From: CAYHVH01 sp964360335 | GTDB lineage: Bacteria > Patescibacteriota > Doudnabacteria > UBA920 > 2-01-FULL-46-14 | NCBI GenBank assembly: GCA_964360335.1 | Contig: CAYHVH010000008.1 | Location: 1 to 31,200 of the forward strand | Reading direction: 5' to 3' | Length of the DNA stretch: 31,200 bases | Shown: positions 22,842 to 30,111 of the stretch, in pieces | Layout: each line of letters opens with the position of its first letter | How positions within the stretch are numbered: position 1 is the first letter of the stretch | The notes under the pieces: model-generated | Seen by the model: only the letters and a program-made list of their open reading frames with translations | What the model was told of the DNA's origin: nothing | Database searches by the model: none | Position numbers and translations under genes: made by a program

Positions 22842-24026
22842 TTATAGCCCAACCAATTCCGTGGTCACCACATACCGCTTCTGGGCCGTGCCGACCGGCC
22901 AGCTGGTGGAAAGGTTCAAAAAATAGCCGTCAGCCGGAGCGGCAAACTGGGCCTTGTCGGTTTTGGCGTAAACTTTCTCGGAGCGCACGACATAGCGGTA
23001 GCGCCGGCTGGTGCCATCGCCAGCAAAAACCGTGACAAACACCTCGTCGCCAGGTTCCAAAAAGTTGAGTTTGGTAAAAACCGTCTGAAAATTCCCGTCC
23101 CAGAGGTTGCCCGAAGAATGACCGTGAATGGAGGCCAAGCCGCGCTCACCGGGATAAACCGTTTCGGGATGATGAGCCACCCCGTATTTCAGGTCCTCTT
23201 CCATCTTGACGAACTCCCGGCTCCAGATAATGGCAACGTCAATGCCGAGCTTCGGGATGCTGATATTGCCCGGCTTGCCGGGATCGAGGCGAAACGTATC
23301 CATCGGCAACTGCTCCCCGGCCACCCCCTGCTGGTCCTGAAGCTTGTTGCGGGACTCAACACCCTCCCGATTGACCCGGGCCGCGACAATCTCGGCTTGA
23401 ACCGCTGTCAACCGACCCTCGTACAACGGATTGTAGCCGTTCAAAACCTCCCGGCCGTCGTTATAGCCATCGTTGTCGGTATCGGTTTTGAGCGGATTGG
23501 TGCCGAGATAAAATTCCTCAACATTCAAAAGGCCGTCCCCATCCGCATCATTTTTCGGCTGGAAAGTTTCGGGACTGCCGGCAAATACATAATACTTCTT
23601 TTGCCACTTCGCGTATTGCGGGGAAATTTGCTCGAGTTTGATCTTTTCCTCTTTGCCTGGCGCGGAAACGAAATTGGCAAGCTGCGTGGAAATCGCCCGG
23701 AAATTCAGAATCACGTAGAAAAAGCCCAAGGCCACCAGGAAAATCAAAGGGTAACGCACCCAATCCCGCGACAAAAAACGGCTCAAGGGGGAGCCAAACT
23801 CCCGAACATCCAGCTCAATTACCTGATCGGCGGCCTCTTCGGGGACCGCCGGGGCCGCCTCCGGGACCTCTTGGGTCACGACGGGTTCAGCCACCGGCAA
23901 AGCGACCAGTGGGGGGACATCTTCCCCCATGGTAGGCACGGCAAAAACTTCCGGCTCGAGTCCCATGAGTTCTCGAATGGTTTTAATCGGTTTTGAATCT
24001 TTGACTTCGGCCATTGTGGCAAACAT
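22842..24026 (-). CDS. Sortase-fold protein with Ser in place of the catalytic Cys
   Basis: A membrane protein of 394 residues. After an acidic, Pro-rich N-terminal tail comes a membrane segment at about 92-109 (YPLIFLVALGFFYVILNF), then Ca-binding thrombospondin type 3-like repeats at 159-201 (DADGDGLLNVEEF, DTDNDGYNDGREV) and a sortase domain at about 250-394. ASIHGHSSGNLWDGNF holds the expected catalytic H303, and QKRYVVTTEL the expected R384. The usual TC motif reads LSTSWPVGT, so position 375 is Ser (AGC) rather than Cys (TGC). In other respects the domain is complete. It may be an inactive or Ser-dependent transpeptidase, or carry a sequence error. A candidate substrate with a PPRTG tail is at 16891. 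ATG 24014 is an alternative start. Confidence 0.88.
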   Translation of the reverse strand: MFATMAEVKDSKPIKTIRELMGLEPEVFAVPTMGEDVPPLVALPVAEPVVTQEVPEAAPAVPEEAADQVIELDVREFGSPLSRFLSRDWVRYPLIFLVALGFFYVILNFRAISTQLANFVSAPGKEEKIKLEQISPQYAKWQKKYYVFAGSPETFQPKNDADGDGLLNVEEFYLGTNPLKTDTDNDGYNDGREVLNGYNPLYEGRLTAVQAEIVAARVNREGVESRNKLQDQQGVAGEQLPMDTFRLDPGKPGNISIPKLGIDVAIIWSREFVKMEEDLKYGVAHHPETVYPGERGLASIHGHSSGNLWDGNFQTVFTKLNFLEPGDEVFVTVFAGDGTSRRYRYVVRSEKVYAKTDKAQFAAPADGYFLNLSTSWPVGTAQKRYVVTTELVGL

Positions 24027-24067
24027 CTTAAACTTGCTTTAGGTTATTATATCTTTGAAAACACCCA

Positions 24068-24096
24068 AGTTTAACACAAAAAAATCCTCTTGTCAA
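24068..24096 (-). promoter_or_regulatory. Promoter for the sortase-like gene, -35 in repeat copy C
   Basis: TTGACA (24096-24091), 17 bases, then TAAACT (24073-24068). The -35 is the end of the left repeat arm. A second candidate -10, TATAAT at 24051-24046, has only a poor -35. The leader from the first is about 35 bases. Confidence 0.7.
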
Positions 24097-24182
24097 CCCC
24101 GTTAGAAACCCCCACAGCGGCACTAATTACTACTAAAAAAGCACCAGCGGAAATGAGTAATGCTGGTTTCTAACGGGGTCAA
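24092..24182. repeat. Interspersed inverted repeat, copy C (15-bp perfect arms)
   Basis: ACCCCGTTAGAAACC (24096-24110) is the exact reverse complement of GGTTTCTAACGGGGT (24165-24179), with a 54-base centre. The flank TCCTCTTGTCA matches copy B. It lies between the rfbA stop and the sortase-like gene promoter and may also end or protect the rfb transcript. Confidence 0.9.
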
Positions 24183-24211
24183 GGACGTAATTTTGTGGGC
24201 CCTATATCGAT

Positions 24212-24940
24212 TTATTCAAGTTTGGGGCTTTCGCGGCGCTTTTGGGCGATAAAATTGGAAGCCTTCAAGAGCGAGTCAAAAGTGCCGGCATCGATCCACT
24301 CGCCGCGGACGATGTCAACTTTCAATTCCTTTTTTTGGAGATACCAATTGTGGAGGTCGGTTATCTCCAGCTCTCCCCGGGCCGAGGGCTGAAGTCCCCT
24401 CGCCACGTCCACCACGCGACTGTCATAGACATACAGCCCGGTAATGGCGTAGTCCGAGAGGAAGGCCTTGGGCTTTTCCTCGATCTTTACTGCCTTCATA
24501 TTTTCGTCAAATTTCACGACCCCAAACCGCTCCGGATCGGAAATTTTCTTGGCAAAAATGTGCGCGCCAGATTTGAAATTCTTTATGGTCCGACTGAAAT
24601 CGTCCTCAAAAATATTATCCCCCAAAATCATCGTTACATTGTCGTCGTCAATAAATTCGGCGCCGATGACGAACGCCTGCGCCAGTCCCTCCGGTCGGTC
24701 CTGCACTTCATAACTGAACTTCGCTCCGAATTCCTTGCCGGAGCCGAGGAGATTCAAAAAATCTCCGGGGTGATCCGGCGCGACAATAATGAGGATATCC
24801 CTGATCCCGGCCCCCAGCAGGGTTTGCAGAGGATACATAATCATCGGCTTGTCATAAATCGGCAAGAGCTGTTTGCTGGTAACCTTTGTCAGAAGCTTTA
24901 ACCGCGTGCCCTCCCCGCCTGCTAGGATAATGCCCTTCAT
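24212..24940 (-). CDS. rfbA: Glucose-1-phosphate thymidylyltransferase (short form)
   Basis: This enzyme makes dTDP-glucose from glucose-1-phosphate and dTTP, the first step to dTDP-rhamnose. The nucleotidyltransferase signature is clear: MKGIILAGGEGTRLKLLTKV (the usual GGxGTRL loop), SKQLLPIYDKPMIMYPL, then VTMILGDNIFEDDF with the metal-binding Asp, VEEKP-type KIEEKPKA and RGEWIDAGTFDSLL. At 242 residues it lacks about 50 C-terminal residues of the classical RmlA, a short form I associate with this group of bacteria and some archaea. It follows rfbD by 12 bp as the last gene of the rfb set. Confidence 0.93.
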   Translation of the reverse strand: MKGIILAGGEGTRLKLLTKVTSKQLLPIYDKPMIMYPLQTLLGAGIRDILIIVAPDHPGDFLNLLGSGKEFGAKFSYEVQDRPEGLAQAFVIGAEFIDDDNVTMILGDNIFEDDFSRTIKNFKSGAHIFAKKISDPERFGVVKFDENMKAVKIEEKPKAFLSDYAITGLYVYDSRVVDVARGLQPSARGELEITDLHNWYLQKKELKVDIVRGEWIDAGTFDSLLKASNFIAQKRRESPKLE

Positions 24941-24952
24941 TGGAAGTGTCGT

Positions 24953-25798
24953 TTAAAAATTAGGAATTAAAAATTCTTTCAGGGCCTCCTGCCACGGCCT
25001 CATGGGAGAGAGTTTGGTGTTTAGTAAAATGCCGTAGCGGGGGCGTTTCGCCGGCCGAGGAAAATGGGCAGCCGGCACTGGCTGTAGTTTAACACTGATT
25101 CCCGCGATTTTAAAGATTTCCCGGGCAAAGCCGTACCATGTCACAGCCCCGCTGTTGGGGCTGTGGTAAATCCCGGGCGAATACTCCTGCTCCACGAGTT
25201 CACGGGTTCGGGCCGCCAAATCCGGCGCATAGGTCGGGCAGGACAGTTCCTCATCTATGACGGCTAGCTCATCCCGGGTTCGGGCCAAATCCAGCATTAA
25301 ACGGACAAAACTTTTTTTTGCGCCGGTGGTGGCCGCTTCCTTGCCAAAAAGCCGCGAGAGTCTCAAGAGATAAAACCGCTTGGTATGTTTCACGAGTTCC
25401 TGCTCACCCAAAAGTTTGGAGGCGCCATACTTGGAAATTGGACTGGGCTTGTCCTCCTCCCGGTAGCCGGTCGGATTCTCTCCGTCAAACACGTATTCTG
25501 TGCTGTAGTGCACCAGCGGAATGTCCAGTCCTCGGCAAACCTCGGCCAGATATCCCACCGCGCGACCATTGACCGCGTTGGCAACCTCTGGTTCCGACTC
25601 GGCGCCGTCAACATTATTATAGGCCGCGGCGTTAATCACCAAATCAGGCTTTGCAACAGAGACCTTACTCTTCACTACAGGCTCCCGGGTAATATCAACT
25701 TCCTCTCGGTCCCAAGCTAAAACCTCGTGGCTTCCCGAGAAAGCCTTTACCAACGCTTGCCCGAGCATCCCTTTGGCTCCGGTGATCAAAACTTTCAT
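24953..25798 (-). CDS. rfbD: dTDP-4-dehydrorhamnose reductase
   Basis: It catalyses the last step to dTDP-L-rhamnose with NAD(P)H. The 281 residues begin MKVLITGAKGMLGQALVKAF (nucleotide-binding GxxGxxG). VINAAAYNNVDGAE, HYSTEYVFDG and the catalytic SKYGASKLLGE (YxxxK) follow, then RLFGKE and the C-terminal substrate region RPKRPRYGILLNT-like (RPAKRPRYGILL). All key residues for the RmlD family are present. Start ATG 25798 has no clear ribosome site. It lies between rfbB, from which a palindromic repeat separates it, and rfbA. Confidence 0.93.
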   Translation of the reverse strand: MKVLITGAKGMLGQALVKAFSGSHEVLAWDREEVDITREPVVKSKVSVAKPDLVINAAAYNNVDGAESEPEVANAVNGRAVGYLAEVCRGLDIPLVHYSTEYVFDGENPTGYREEDKPSPISKYGASKLLGEQELVKHTKRFYLLRLSRLFGKEAATTGAKKSFVRLMLDLARTRDELAVIDEELSCPTYAPDLAARTRELVEQEYSPGIYHSPNSGAVTWYGFAREIFKIAGISVKLQPVPAAHFPRPAKRPRYGILLNTKLSPMRPWQEALKEFLIPNF

Positions 25799-25804
25799 AA
25801 CGTC

Positions 25805-25843
25805 TTGTCATTGCTTCGGCCTTCGCAGGCCTCGCAATGACAA
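25805..25843. repeat. CATTGCGAG-type palindromic repeat (short form), intergenic copy
   Basis: TTGTCATTGC (25805-25814) and GCAATGACAA (25834-25843) are exact inverted repeats, with GGCC/GGCC inside. It fills the 50-base gap between the rfbB stop and the rfbD start. A near-identical core lies inside the PfkB kinase gene at 29356-29384. Confidence 0.88.
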
Positions 25844-25848
25844 ATAAA

Positions 25849-26871
25849 TTAAACTCCGTATTGCTTTTTATAGTATTCTTGATTTTTTTCTTTGAGCGCC
25901 TTCCACCAACTCTGATTATTTGCATACCACGTAATTGTCTGCTTCAGGCCTTCCTCAAAGCTTACCGCCGGCTCCCAACCGAGTTCGGTTTTAATTTTCC
26001 TCCAGTCAATCGCGTACTTTACGTCATGCCCGGGTCGATCTTTGACAAGCTCAACCTCGTCCTCTGACTTACCCATAAGTTGCGCAAGTCTTTTGGCGAT
26101 TTCTAGATTGGAAATTTCTTCCTGCATTCCGCCCACGCAATAGGTTTCGCCGACTTTCCCTTTTTCTAATACCAACTCGATTGCCCGACAATGATCCTCA
26201 ACATAAAGCCAGTCCCGCATTTGATTGCCTGGGGTGTAAACCGGAATTTTCTTGTCCTGAAGCAAGTTGGTGATGGCCAAGGAAATAAATTTTTCGGGGA
26301 ACTGATATGGCCCGTAGTTGTTGGAGCAGTTCGTAATGGTCGTCGGCAAGCGGTAAGTGACATGATAAGCGTTTACCAAATGGTCAGAGGCGGCTTTCGA
26401 CGCGGCGTAAGGGCTACGAGGGTCGTATCTTGACTGTTCGTTAAATTTTTCTTGGGAATCAAGAGGAAGCTGCCCAAAAACCTCATCTGTGGAGACGTGG
26501 TGAAACCTCTTGACGGCTTGCTTCCGAGCCGCCTCCAGCAAAACGTGGGTGCCAATAACATTGGTATGAACGAAATCTCCCGGTCCCACGATAGAGCGAT
26601 CCACGTGAGATTCGGCGGCGAAGTGCACGACGACATCGATGCCTTTCATTACTTCCTCCACGGCCTCCGAATCGGCTATATCCCCTTTTACAAAAGAGTA
26701 ACGAGGATTGTCTTCGATGGCGCGCAAATTCTCCAAATTCCCGGCGTAGGTGAGCTTGTCAAAGTTGACAATTTCGTCCTCGGGATGGAGTTTGAGCCAA
26801 TAATGCACGAAGTTAGAACCGATAAACCCGGCGCCGCCGGTGACTAAAAGTTTCACGATTTTGCTTGTCAT
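25849..26871 (-). CDS. rfbB: dTDP-glucose 4,6-dehydratase
   Basis: It converts dTDP-glucose to dTDP-4-keto-6-deoxyglucose in rhamnose synthesis. The 340 residues show KLLVTGGAGFIGSNF (NAD site), VHFAAESHVDRSI, the catalytic STDEVFG and SPYAASKAASDH (YxxxK), NNYGPYQFPEK and RDWLYVEDHC, all diagnostic of RmlB. The ATG at 26871 lies in the end of a palindromic repeat (GAATGACAAG); a GTG at 26856 would give VKLLVTGGAG, the normal family start, so the first five residues may be a repeat-derived extension. It is followed by rfbD and rfbA. Confidence 0.95.
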   Translation of the reverse strand: MTSKIVKLLVTGGAGFIGSNFVHYWLKLHPEDEIVNFDKLTYAGNLENLRAIEDNPRYSFVKGDIADSEAVEEVMKGIDVVVHFAAESHVDRSIVGPGDFVHTNVIGTHVLLEAARKQAVKRFHHVSTDEVFGQLPLDSQEKFNEQSRYDPRSPYAASKAASDHLVNAYHVTYRLPTTITNCSNNYGPYQFPEKFISLAITNLLQDKKIPVYTPGNQMRDWLYVEDHCRAIELVLEKGKVGETYCVGGMQEEISNLEIAKRLAQLMGKSEDEVELVKDRPGHDVKYAIDWRKIKTELGWEPAVSFEEGLKQTITWYANNQSWWKALKEKNQEYYKKQYGV

Positions 26872-26970
26872 TCTGAACTAGGTTCAGGATCCAGATCGCG
26901 CGACCGGCCCTTCAGAGGGGCTAGCACATCGAAACACCCGGATTCCGGCTCGGTGGCCGGAATGACAAAG
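26864..26970. repeat. TTGTCATTC-type palindromic repeat with inner hairpins
   Basis: TTGTCATTC (26865-26873) pairs with GAATGACAA (26960-26968). Inside, GAAC/GTTC (26875-26885) and ATTCCGGC/GCCGGAAT (26942-26963) form further stems. It fills the gap between the Nudix stop and rfbB and overlaps the rfbB start codon. Confidence 0.82.
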
Positions 26971-26976
26971 TTAAAA

Positions 26977-27513
26977 TTACTGATTTAAATGTAGCTTATA
27001 AAAATACAAAGCGCTGGTCACAAAGCCACACAAAATTTCGCCGTTTCTTATCATCTCATTTATTTCCGCCAGCGTAAAGGCCTTTTTGCCTTTGATATCA
27101 GGTTCCACCGCAGCGGCGGACGCAGAACTTAAAGAAGTTGCCAGAAAGACGTCGATCTTCTGGACCAAAAGACCGTCGCTTGGTCGGTAACGTCCCAAAT
27201 AGTTCAGGTTGCCTGCCGACATTCCCAGCTCTTCAAACAGTTCTCTTCTAGCTGCCGTTTCCGCCGATTCCCCTTTTTCAATATCGCCGTCAACCAGTTC
27301 CCAACGCTCGTCGCCGAAAATATAGCGGCGGTGTTTCACCATCCAAATCTTCCCGCCCTCGTCAACCGGAACGACTGAAATGCCGTCTGCCAATTTGACT
27401 ACACCGTAAATCCCCTCCTTGCCGTCGGGACGAACGACCTGATCTTCCCGAACCTTCATCCAGGGGTTTTGGTAGACGTATTTTGAAGAAAGTTTCTTCC
27501 AGCTGCTCGCCAT
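26977..27513 (-). CDS. Nudix hydrolase, ADP-ribose pyrophosphatase-like
   Basis: A 178-residue enzyme that would cleave a nucleoside diphosphate linked to another group, perhaps ADP-ribose or a sugar nucleotide. The Nudix box is complete at 76-98: GDIEKGESAETAARRELFEE then LGM, with the metal-binding REL-EE. The N-terminal WKKLSSKYVYQNPWMKVREDQV and the C-terminal SALYFYKLHL resemble the ADP-ribose pyrophosphatase branch. It starts one base after the adenosylhomocysteinase stop (TAA, G, ATG), so the two are cotranscribed. The true substrate is not known. Confidence 0.9.
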   Translation of the reverse strand: MASSWKKLSSKYVYQNPWMKVREDQVVRPDGKEGIYGVVKLADGISVVPVDEGGKIWMVKHRRYIFGDERWELVDGDIEKGESAETAARRELFEELGMSAGNLNYLGRYRPSDGLLVQKIDVFLATSLSSASAAAVEPDIKGKKAFTLAEINEMIRNGEILCGFVTSALYFYKLHLNQ

Positions 27514-27514
27514 C

Positions 27515-28855
27515 TTAAGTCCCGCTTTCCCAGCTTGTTAAGTATTTTTTTTGCTCCGTGGTGAGGCTGTCGATGCTCGTGCCCATCGCGCTCAACTTCA
27601 AACTAGCAATCTCCTGATCTATCTCGTCCGGGAGAGCATAAACTTGCTTTTTGAGCTTCCGGTGGTTTCTGGCGATGAATTCTGCCGCCCTGGCTTGGGC
27701 GGAAAAGCTCATATCCATCACGGCCGCCGGGTGCCCTTCGGCCGAGGCGAGATTTACCAAGCGCCCTTCGACAATGAGAAAAATAGATCTTACCCCCTCC
27801 TTCCCTCCCCCTTTCCCAAAGGAAGGGGGAGAAACTTTTCTATGGTCTTTCTCCCCCGTGTTAAGGGGGAGATTAAGAGGGGGTAGTTTGTATTCAGTAA
27901 GATTCGGTCGCACTTCGGAAATGTCCTTGGCTATACCCTTAAGTCCTTTTACATTTATCTCCACGTCAAAATGTCCGGCATTGGCCAGCACCGTGCCGTC
28001 TTTCATCCGCTCAAAGTCCTGAAGATCTAGAGCATTGATGTTCCCGGTGGCAGTGACAAAAATGTCCCCTCGGGCGGCGGCTTCAAGGGTAGTGCTCACG
28101 TCATAGCCCTCCATCCGGGCCTCCAGCGCCCGCACTGGATCAACCTCACAAACCACGACTTCCGCCCCCATGCCGCGCGCCCGCGCCGCAATTCCCCTCC
28201 CCACCCAGCCATAGCCAATTACTACAAAAACTTTTCCTGCCAGCAAAATGTTGGTCGCCCGCAAAATGCCATCAATGGTTGACTGCCCGGTGCCGTAGCG
28301 GTTGTCAAAAAGATATTTGATTTTTGAGTCGTTTACAGCTATCACCGGAAATTTGAGCCTGCCGCTCCGGGCCAAGCTTTTCAACCGAATGACTCCGGTA
28401 GTTGTCTCCTCGGACGACCCCCAGATGTTTTTTGCCTGCTTCTCGTATTCCGTGTGCAAGAGGCTCACCAAATCCGCGCCGTCATCCATAGTAATCACCG
28501 GCTTGAAAGCTAGCACCTCATGCAAATGTTCGTAATATGTCTTCCGGTTCTCTCCCCGCTTGGCAAAAACCGGAATTTTGTGGTGCTGCACCAATGCGGC
28601 GGCCACCTCGTCCTGCGTGGACAAAGGATTGGAAGCGCACAAAGCCACACTTGCTCCGCCTGCCTTGAGCGTCTGCATCAGGTTGGCGGTCTCGGCCGTG
28701 ACATGCAGACAAGCCCCAAGTTTGACTTTTTTCAATGGCTGGCGCTTAGCAAAATCCTCCCGGATTTTCAAAAGCACCGGCATCTCCCGCGCCGCCCATT
28801 CAAGGCGGGTTTGGCCTTTGTCCGCAAGCCTCAGGTTTTTGATGTCGTATTTCAT
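27515..28855 (-). CDS. ahcY: S-adenosylhomocysteine hydrolase carrying an in-frame repeat insertion
   Basis: It splits S-adenosylhomocysteine into adenosine and homocysteine, using bound NAD. The 446 residues include CLHVTAETANL, NPLSTQDEVAAAL, DDGADLV, ETTTGVIRLKS, VNDSKIKYLFDNRYGTGQS, the NAD site GYGWVGRG (214-221) and NAGHFDVEI. Near the C-terminus TEYKLP (320-325) should run almost directly into a strand here read as IFLIVEGRLVNLASAEGHP (358-376), but about 28 extra residues intervene (including PPSFGKGGGKEG). They are encoded by a palindromic DNA repeat at 27791-27885. The frame stays open, so the enzyme may remain active with a surface loop. It lies between a PfkB kinase and the Nudix gene. 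Confidence 0.95.
   Translation of the reverse strand: MKYDIKNLRLADKGQTRLEWAAREMPVLLKIREDFAKRQPLKKVKLGACLHVTAETANLMQTLKAGGASVALCASNPLSTQDEVAAALVQHHKIPVFAKRGENRKTYYEHLHEVLAFKPVITMDDGADLVSLLHTEYEKQAKNIWGSSEETTTGVIRLKSLARSGRLKFPVIAVNDSKIKYLFDNRYGTGQSTIDGILRATNILLAGKVFVVIGYGWVGRGIAARARGMGAEVVVCEVDPVRALEARMEGYDVSTTLEAAARGDIFVTATGNINALDLQDFERMKDGTVLANAGHFDVEINVKGLKGIAKDISEVRPNLTEYKLPPLNLPLNTGEKDHRKVSPPSFGKGGGKEGVRSIFLIVEGRLVNLASAEGHPAAVMDMSFSAQARAAEFIARNHRKLKKQVYALPDEIDQEIASLKLSAMGTSIDSLTTEQKKYLTSWESGT
27791..27885. repeat. CCCCTC-type three-hairpin repeat inside ahcY
   Basis: TACCCCCTC (27791-27799) pairs with GAGGGGGTA (27877-27885) to close the element. Two inner hairpins follow: CTCCCCCTT/AAGGGGGAG and CTCCCCC/GGGGGAG. 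Relatives at 28872 and 30005 lie between genes. It encodes about residues 324-355 of the hydrolase. Confidence 0.88.
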
Positions 28856-28871
28856 AACATCTTTCGAGACT

Positions 28872-29002
28872 TAACCCTTTCCCCCTGGCGAGGGGCTGCC
28901 CCCTCTCTTTTCTCCCCCTTCTTTGAGAGGGGGAGATGAAGAGGGGGTTAGTCTGATTTCAGATTCGACTTCTCCCTTAACCCCTCTCCACGCCTTGGGA
29001 GG
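28872..29002. repeat. CCCCTC-type palindromic repeat, intergenic copy
   Basis: Hairpins CCCC/GGGG near 28882-28894 and TCTCCCCCT/AGGGGGAGA (28911-28919 with 28928-28936) lie between outer TAACCC and GGGTTA. A weaker second part (TCTGA/TCAGA, then CTCTCC...GGGAGG) extends to about 29002. It fills the gap between the PfkB kinase stop and ahcY. Confidence 0.78.
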
Positions 29003-29011
29003 AAAAGTAAT

Positions 29012-29980
29012 TTAAATCTTCTCTTTAAAATTCCGATTGTGCCTGTTGATAATTATACCATAATTAAACTTATGGTTTTGCGCGCCATAATTTTCGACTG
29101 CAAAGGCCGCGACCGTTGCCCCTAGTTGACAAGCACGTTTCAAATCCAAGCCCTCCCTAAACCCTTTAATCAACCCCGCGCGATAAGCGTCCCCGGCGCC
29201 AGTCGGGTCGAGCACGCGCCGCGGCCTGGCAATGCCGATTCGGATTTTTTTACCACTTGCATAAATTTCCGAGCCCTTCGGCCCGAGTGTTCGCACCAAA
29301 ATAGTGTCTTTGCGATCCGCCATCTGGCGGAGAAGCAATCCCCCAACCGATGAGTTTGCTTCGGCCTTACGGCCTCGCAATGACGACGCAATAAAAGAAA
29401 TCTCGTAATCGTTGCCGATGAGGATCGCCGCGCCCCGCACTCCGACGCGCATTTGTTCTGCGCTGAGCGAAGTGATGGCCAATCCCGGGTCAAAAATATA
29501 AAAAACCTTGTGTCTCTGGTAATGCCTCGCCGCTCTAGTCATTTCTCCTGGATTTGCCGAGGAAGCTACGATTGCCAAATCGCCCTGCTTGACTTTCGGC
29601 AGATGCAGCGGCTCGGCCAACGCTCCTTTGTAAAACCCGGTAATCTGATTATCGTCGCGGTCGGTCATAATAAAAGCTGCTGCCGTTTGAAAGCGCTTCG
29701 ATATTTTCACGTGGTTTACTCCGATCCCCAAGCGACTATAAGATTTGAGAATTTCTCGCCCATCCCCACCGACCGCACCCAAAATTTCCGGCCGTTCCCC
29801 AAGTAAAGCCAGATTATAAGCAATGTTGGCGGCCGTACCGCCAAGGTTTTGTTTGAGGTCTTTGACGCCGAAACTAAGATTCAAAACGTGTATCTTTTTC
29901 AGGTCTATGTAATCGGCAAATCTTCCCGGGAAATCCATGATTAAATCCCGAGCGATACTGCCTGAGACGAAGATTCGCAT
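29012..29980 (-). CDS. PfkB family kinase (possible adenosine kinase) with in-frame repeat insertion
   Basis: A ribokinase/PfkB family kinase of 322 residues. GSIARDLIMDFPGRF, NLGGTAANIAYNLALLG (45-61) and the C-terminal signature VLDPTGAGDAYRAGLIKGF (256-274; catalytic D264) are clear. The family phosphorylates sugars or nucleosides. Its place next to adenosylhomocysteinase suggests adenosine, which would be pulled off by phosphorylation; that is inference. Between IGNDYEISFI and LLRQM lie about 15 residues (ASSLRGRKAEANSSV, 198-212) encoded mostly by a palindromic DNA repeat at 29356-29384 that also occurs between genes at 25805. This loop follows the usual 'N-x-x-E' segment, and the rest of the enzyme is intact. 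Confidence 0.9.
   Translation of the reverse strand: MRIFVSGSIARDLIMDFPGRFADYIDLKKIHVLNLSFGVKDLKQNLGGTAANIAYNLALLGERPEILGAVGGDGREILKSYSRLGIGVNHVKISKRFQTAAAFIMTDRDDNQITGFYKGALAEPLHLPKVKQGDLAIVASSANPGEMTRAARHYQRHKVFYIFDPGLAITSLSAEQMRVGVRGAAILIGNDYEISFIASSLRGRKAEANSSVGGLLLRQMADRKDTILVRTLGPKGSEIYASGKKIRIGIARPRRVLDPTGAGDAYRAGLIKGFREGLDLKRACQLGATVAAFAVENYGAQNHKFNYGIIINRHNRNFKEKI
29356..29384. repeat. CATTGCGAG-type palindromic repeat inside the PfkB kinase gene
   Basis: TTGCTTCGGCCTTACGGCC then TCGCAATGAC matches the intergenic copy at 25811-25841 apart from a four-base centre shortened to two and altered. It encodes about residues 199-209 of the kinase, in frame. Confidence 0.88.
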
Positions 29981-30004
29981 AAAATGGCGCCTTTCATAGC
30001 GGCC

Positions 30005-30099
30005 CTCCCCTGGCGAGGGGAGGGATAAAGGGAGAGGTCGCTGACTTTGGCGTTGGTTCGACCTCTCTCCTAACCTCTCCCCACGCCTGGGGAGAGGAT
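30005..30099. repeat. CCCCTC-type three-hairpin repeat, intergenic copy
   Basis: Three perfect hairpins in a row: CCCTCCCC/GGGGAGGG (30005-30026), GAGAGGTCG/CGACCTCTC (30034-30069) and CCTCTCCCC/GGGGAGAGG (30076-30099). It fills the gap between the HIT gene stop and the PfkB kinase start. Confidence 0.88.
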
Positions 30100-30111
30100 T
30101 TTAAATTGTGA

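Noticed and set aside
24092..24182. Repeat copy C as a classical intrinsic terminator for rfbA
   Set aside because: The stem is long but no T-run follows directly on the minus strand; the nearest seven T lie over ten bases past the arm, so it is listed as a repeat only.
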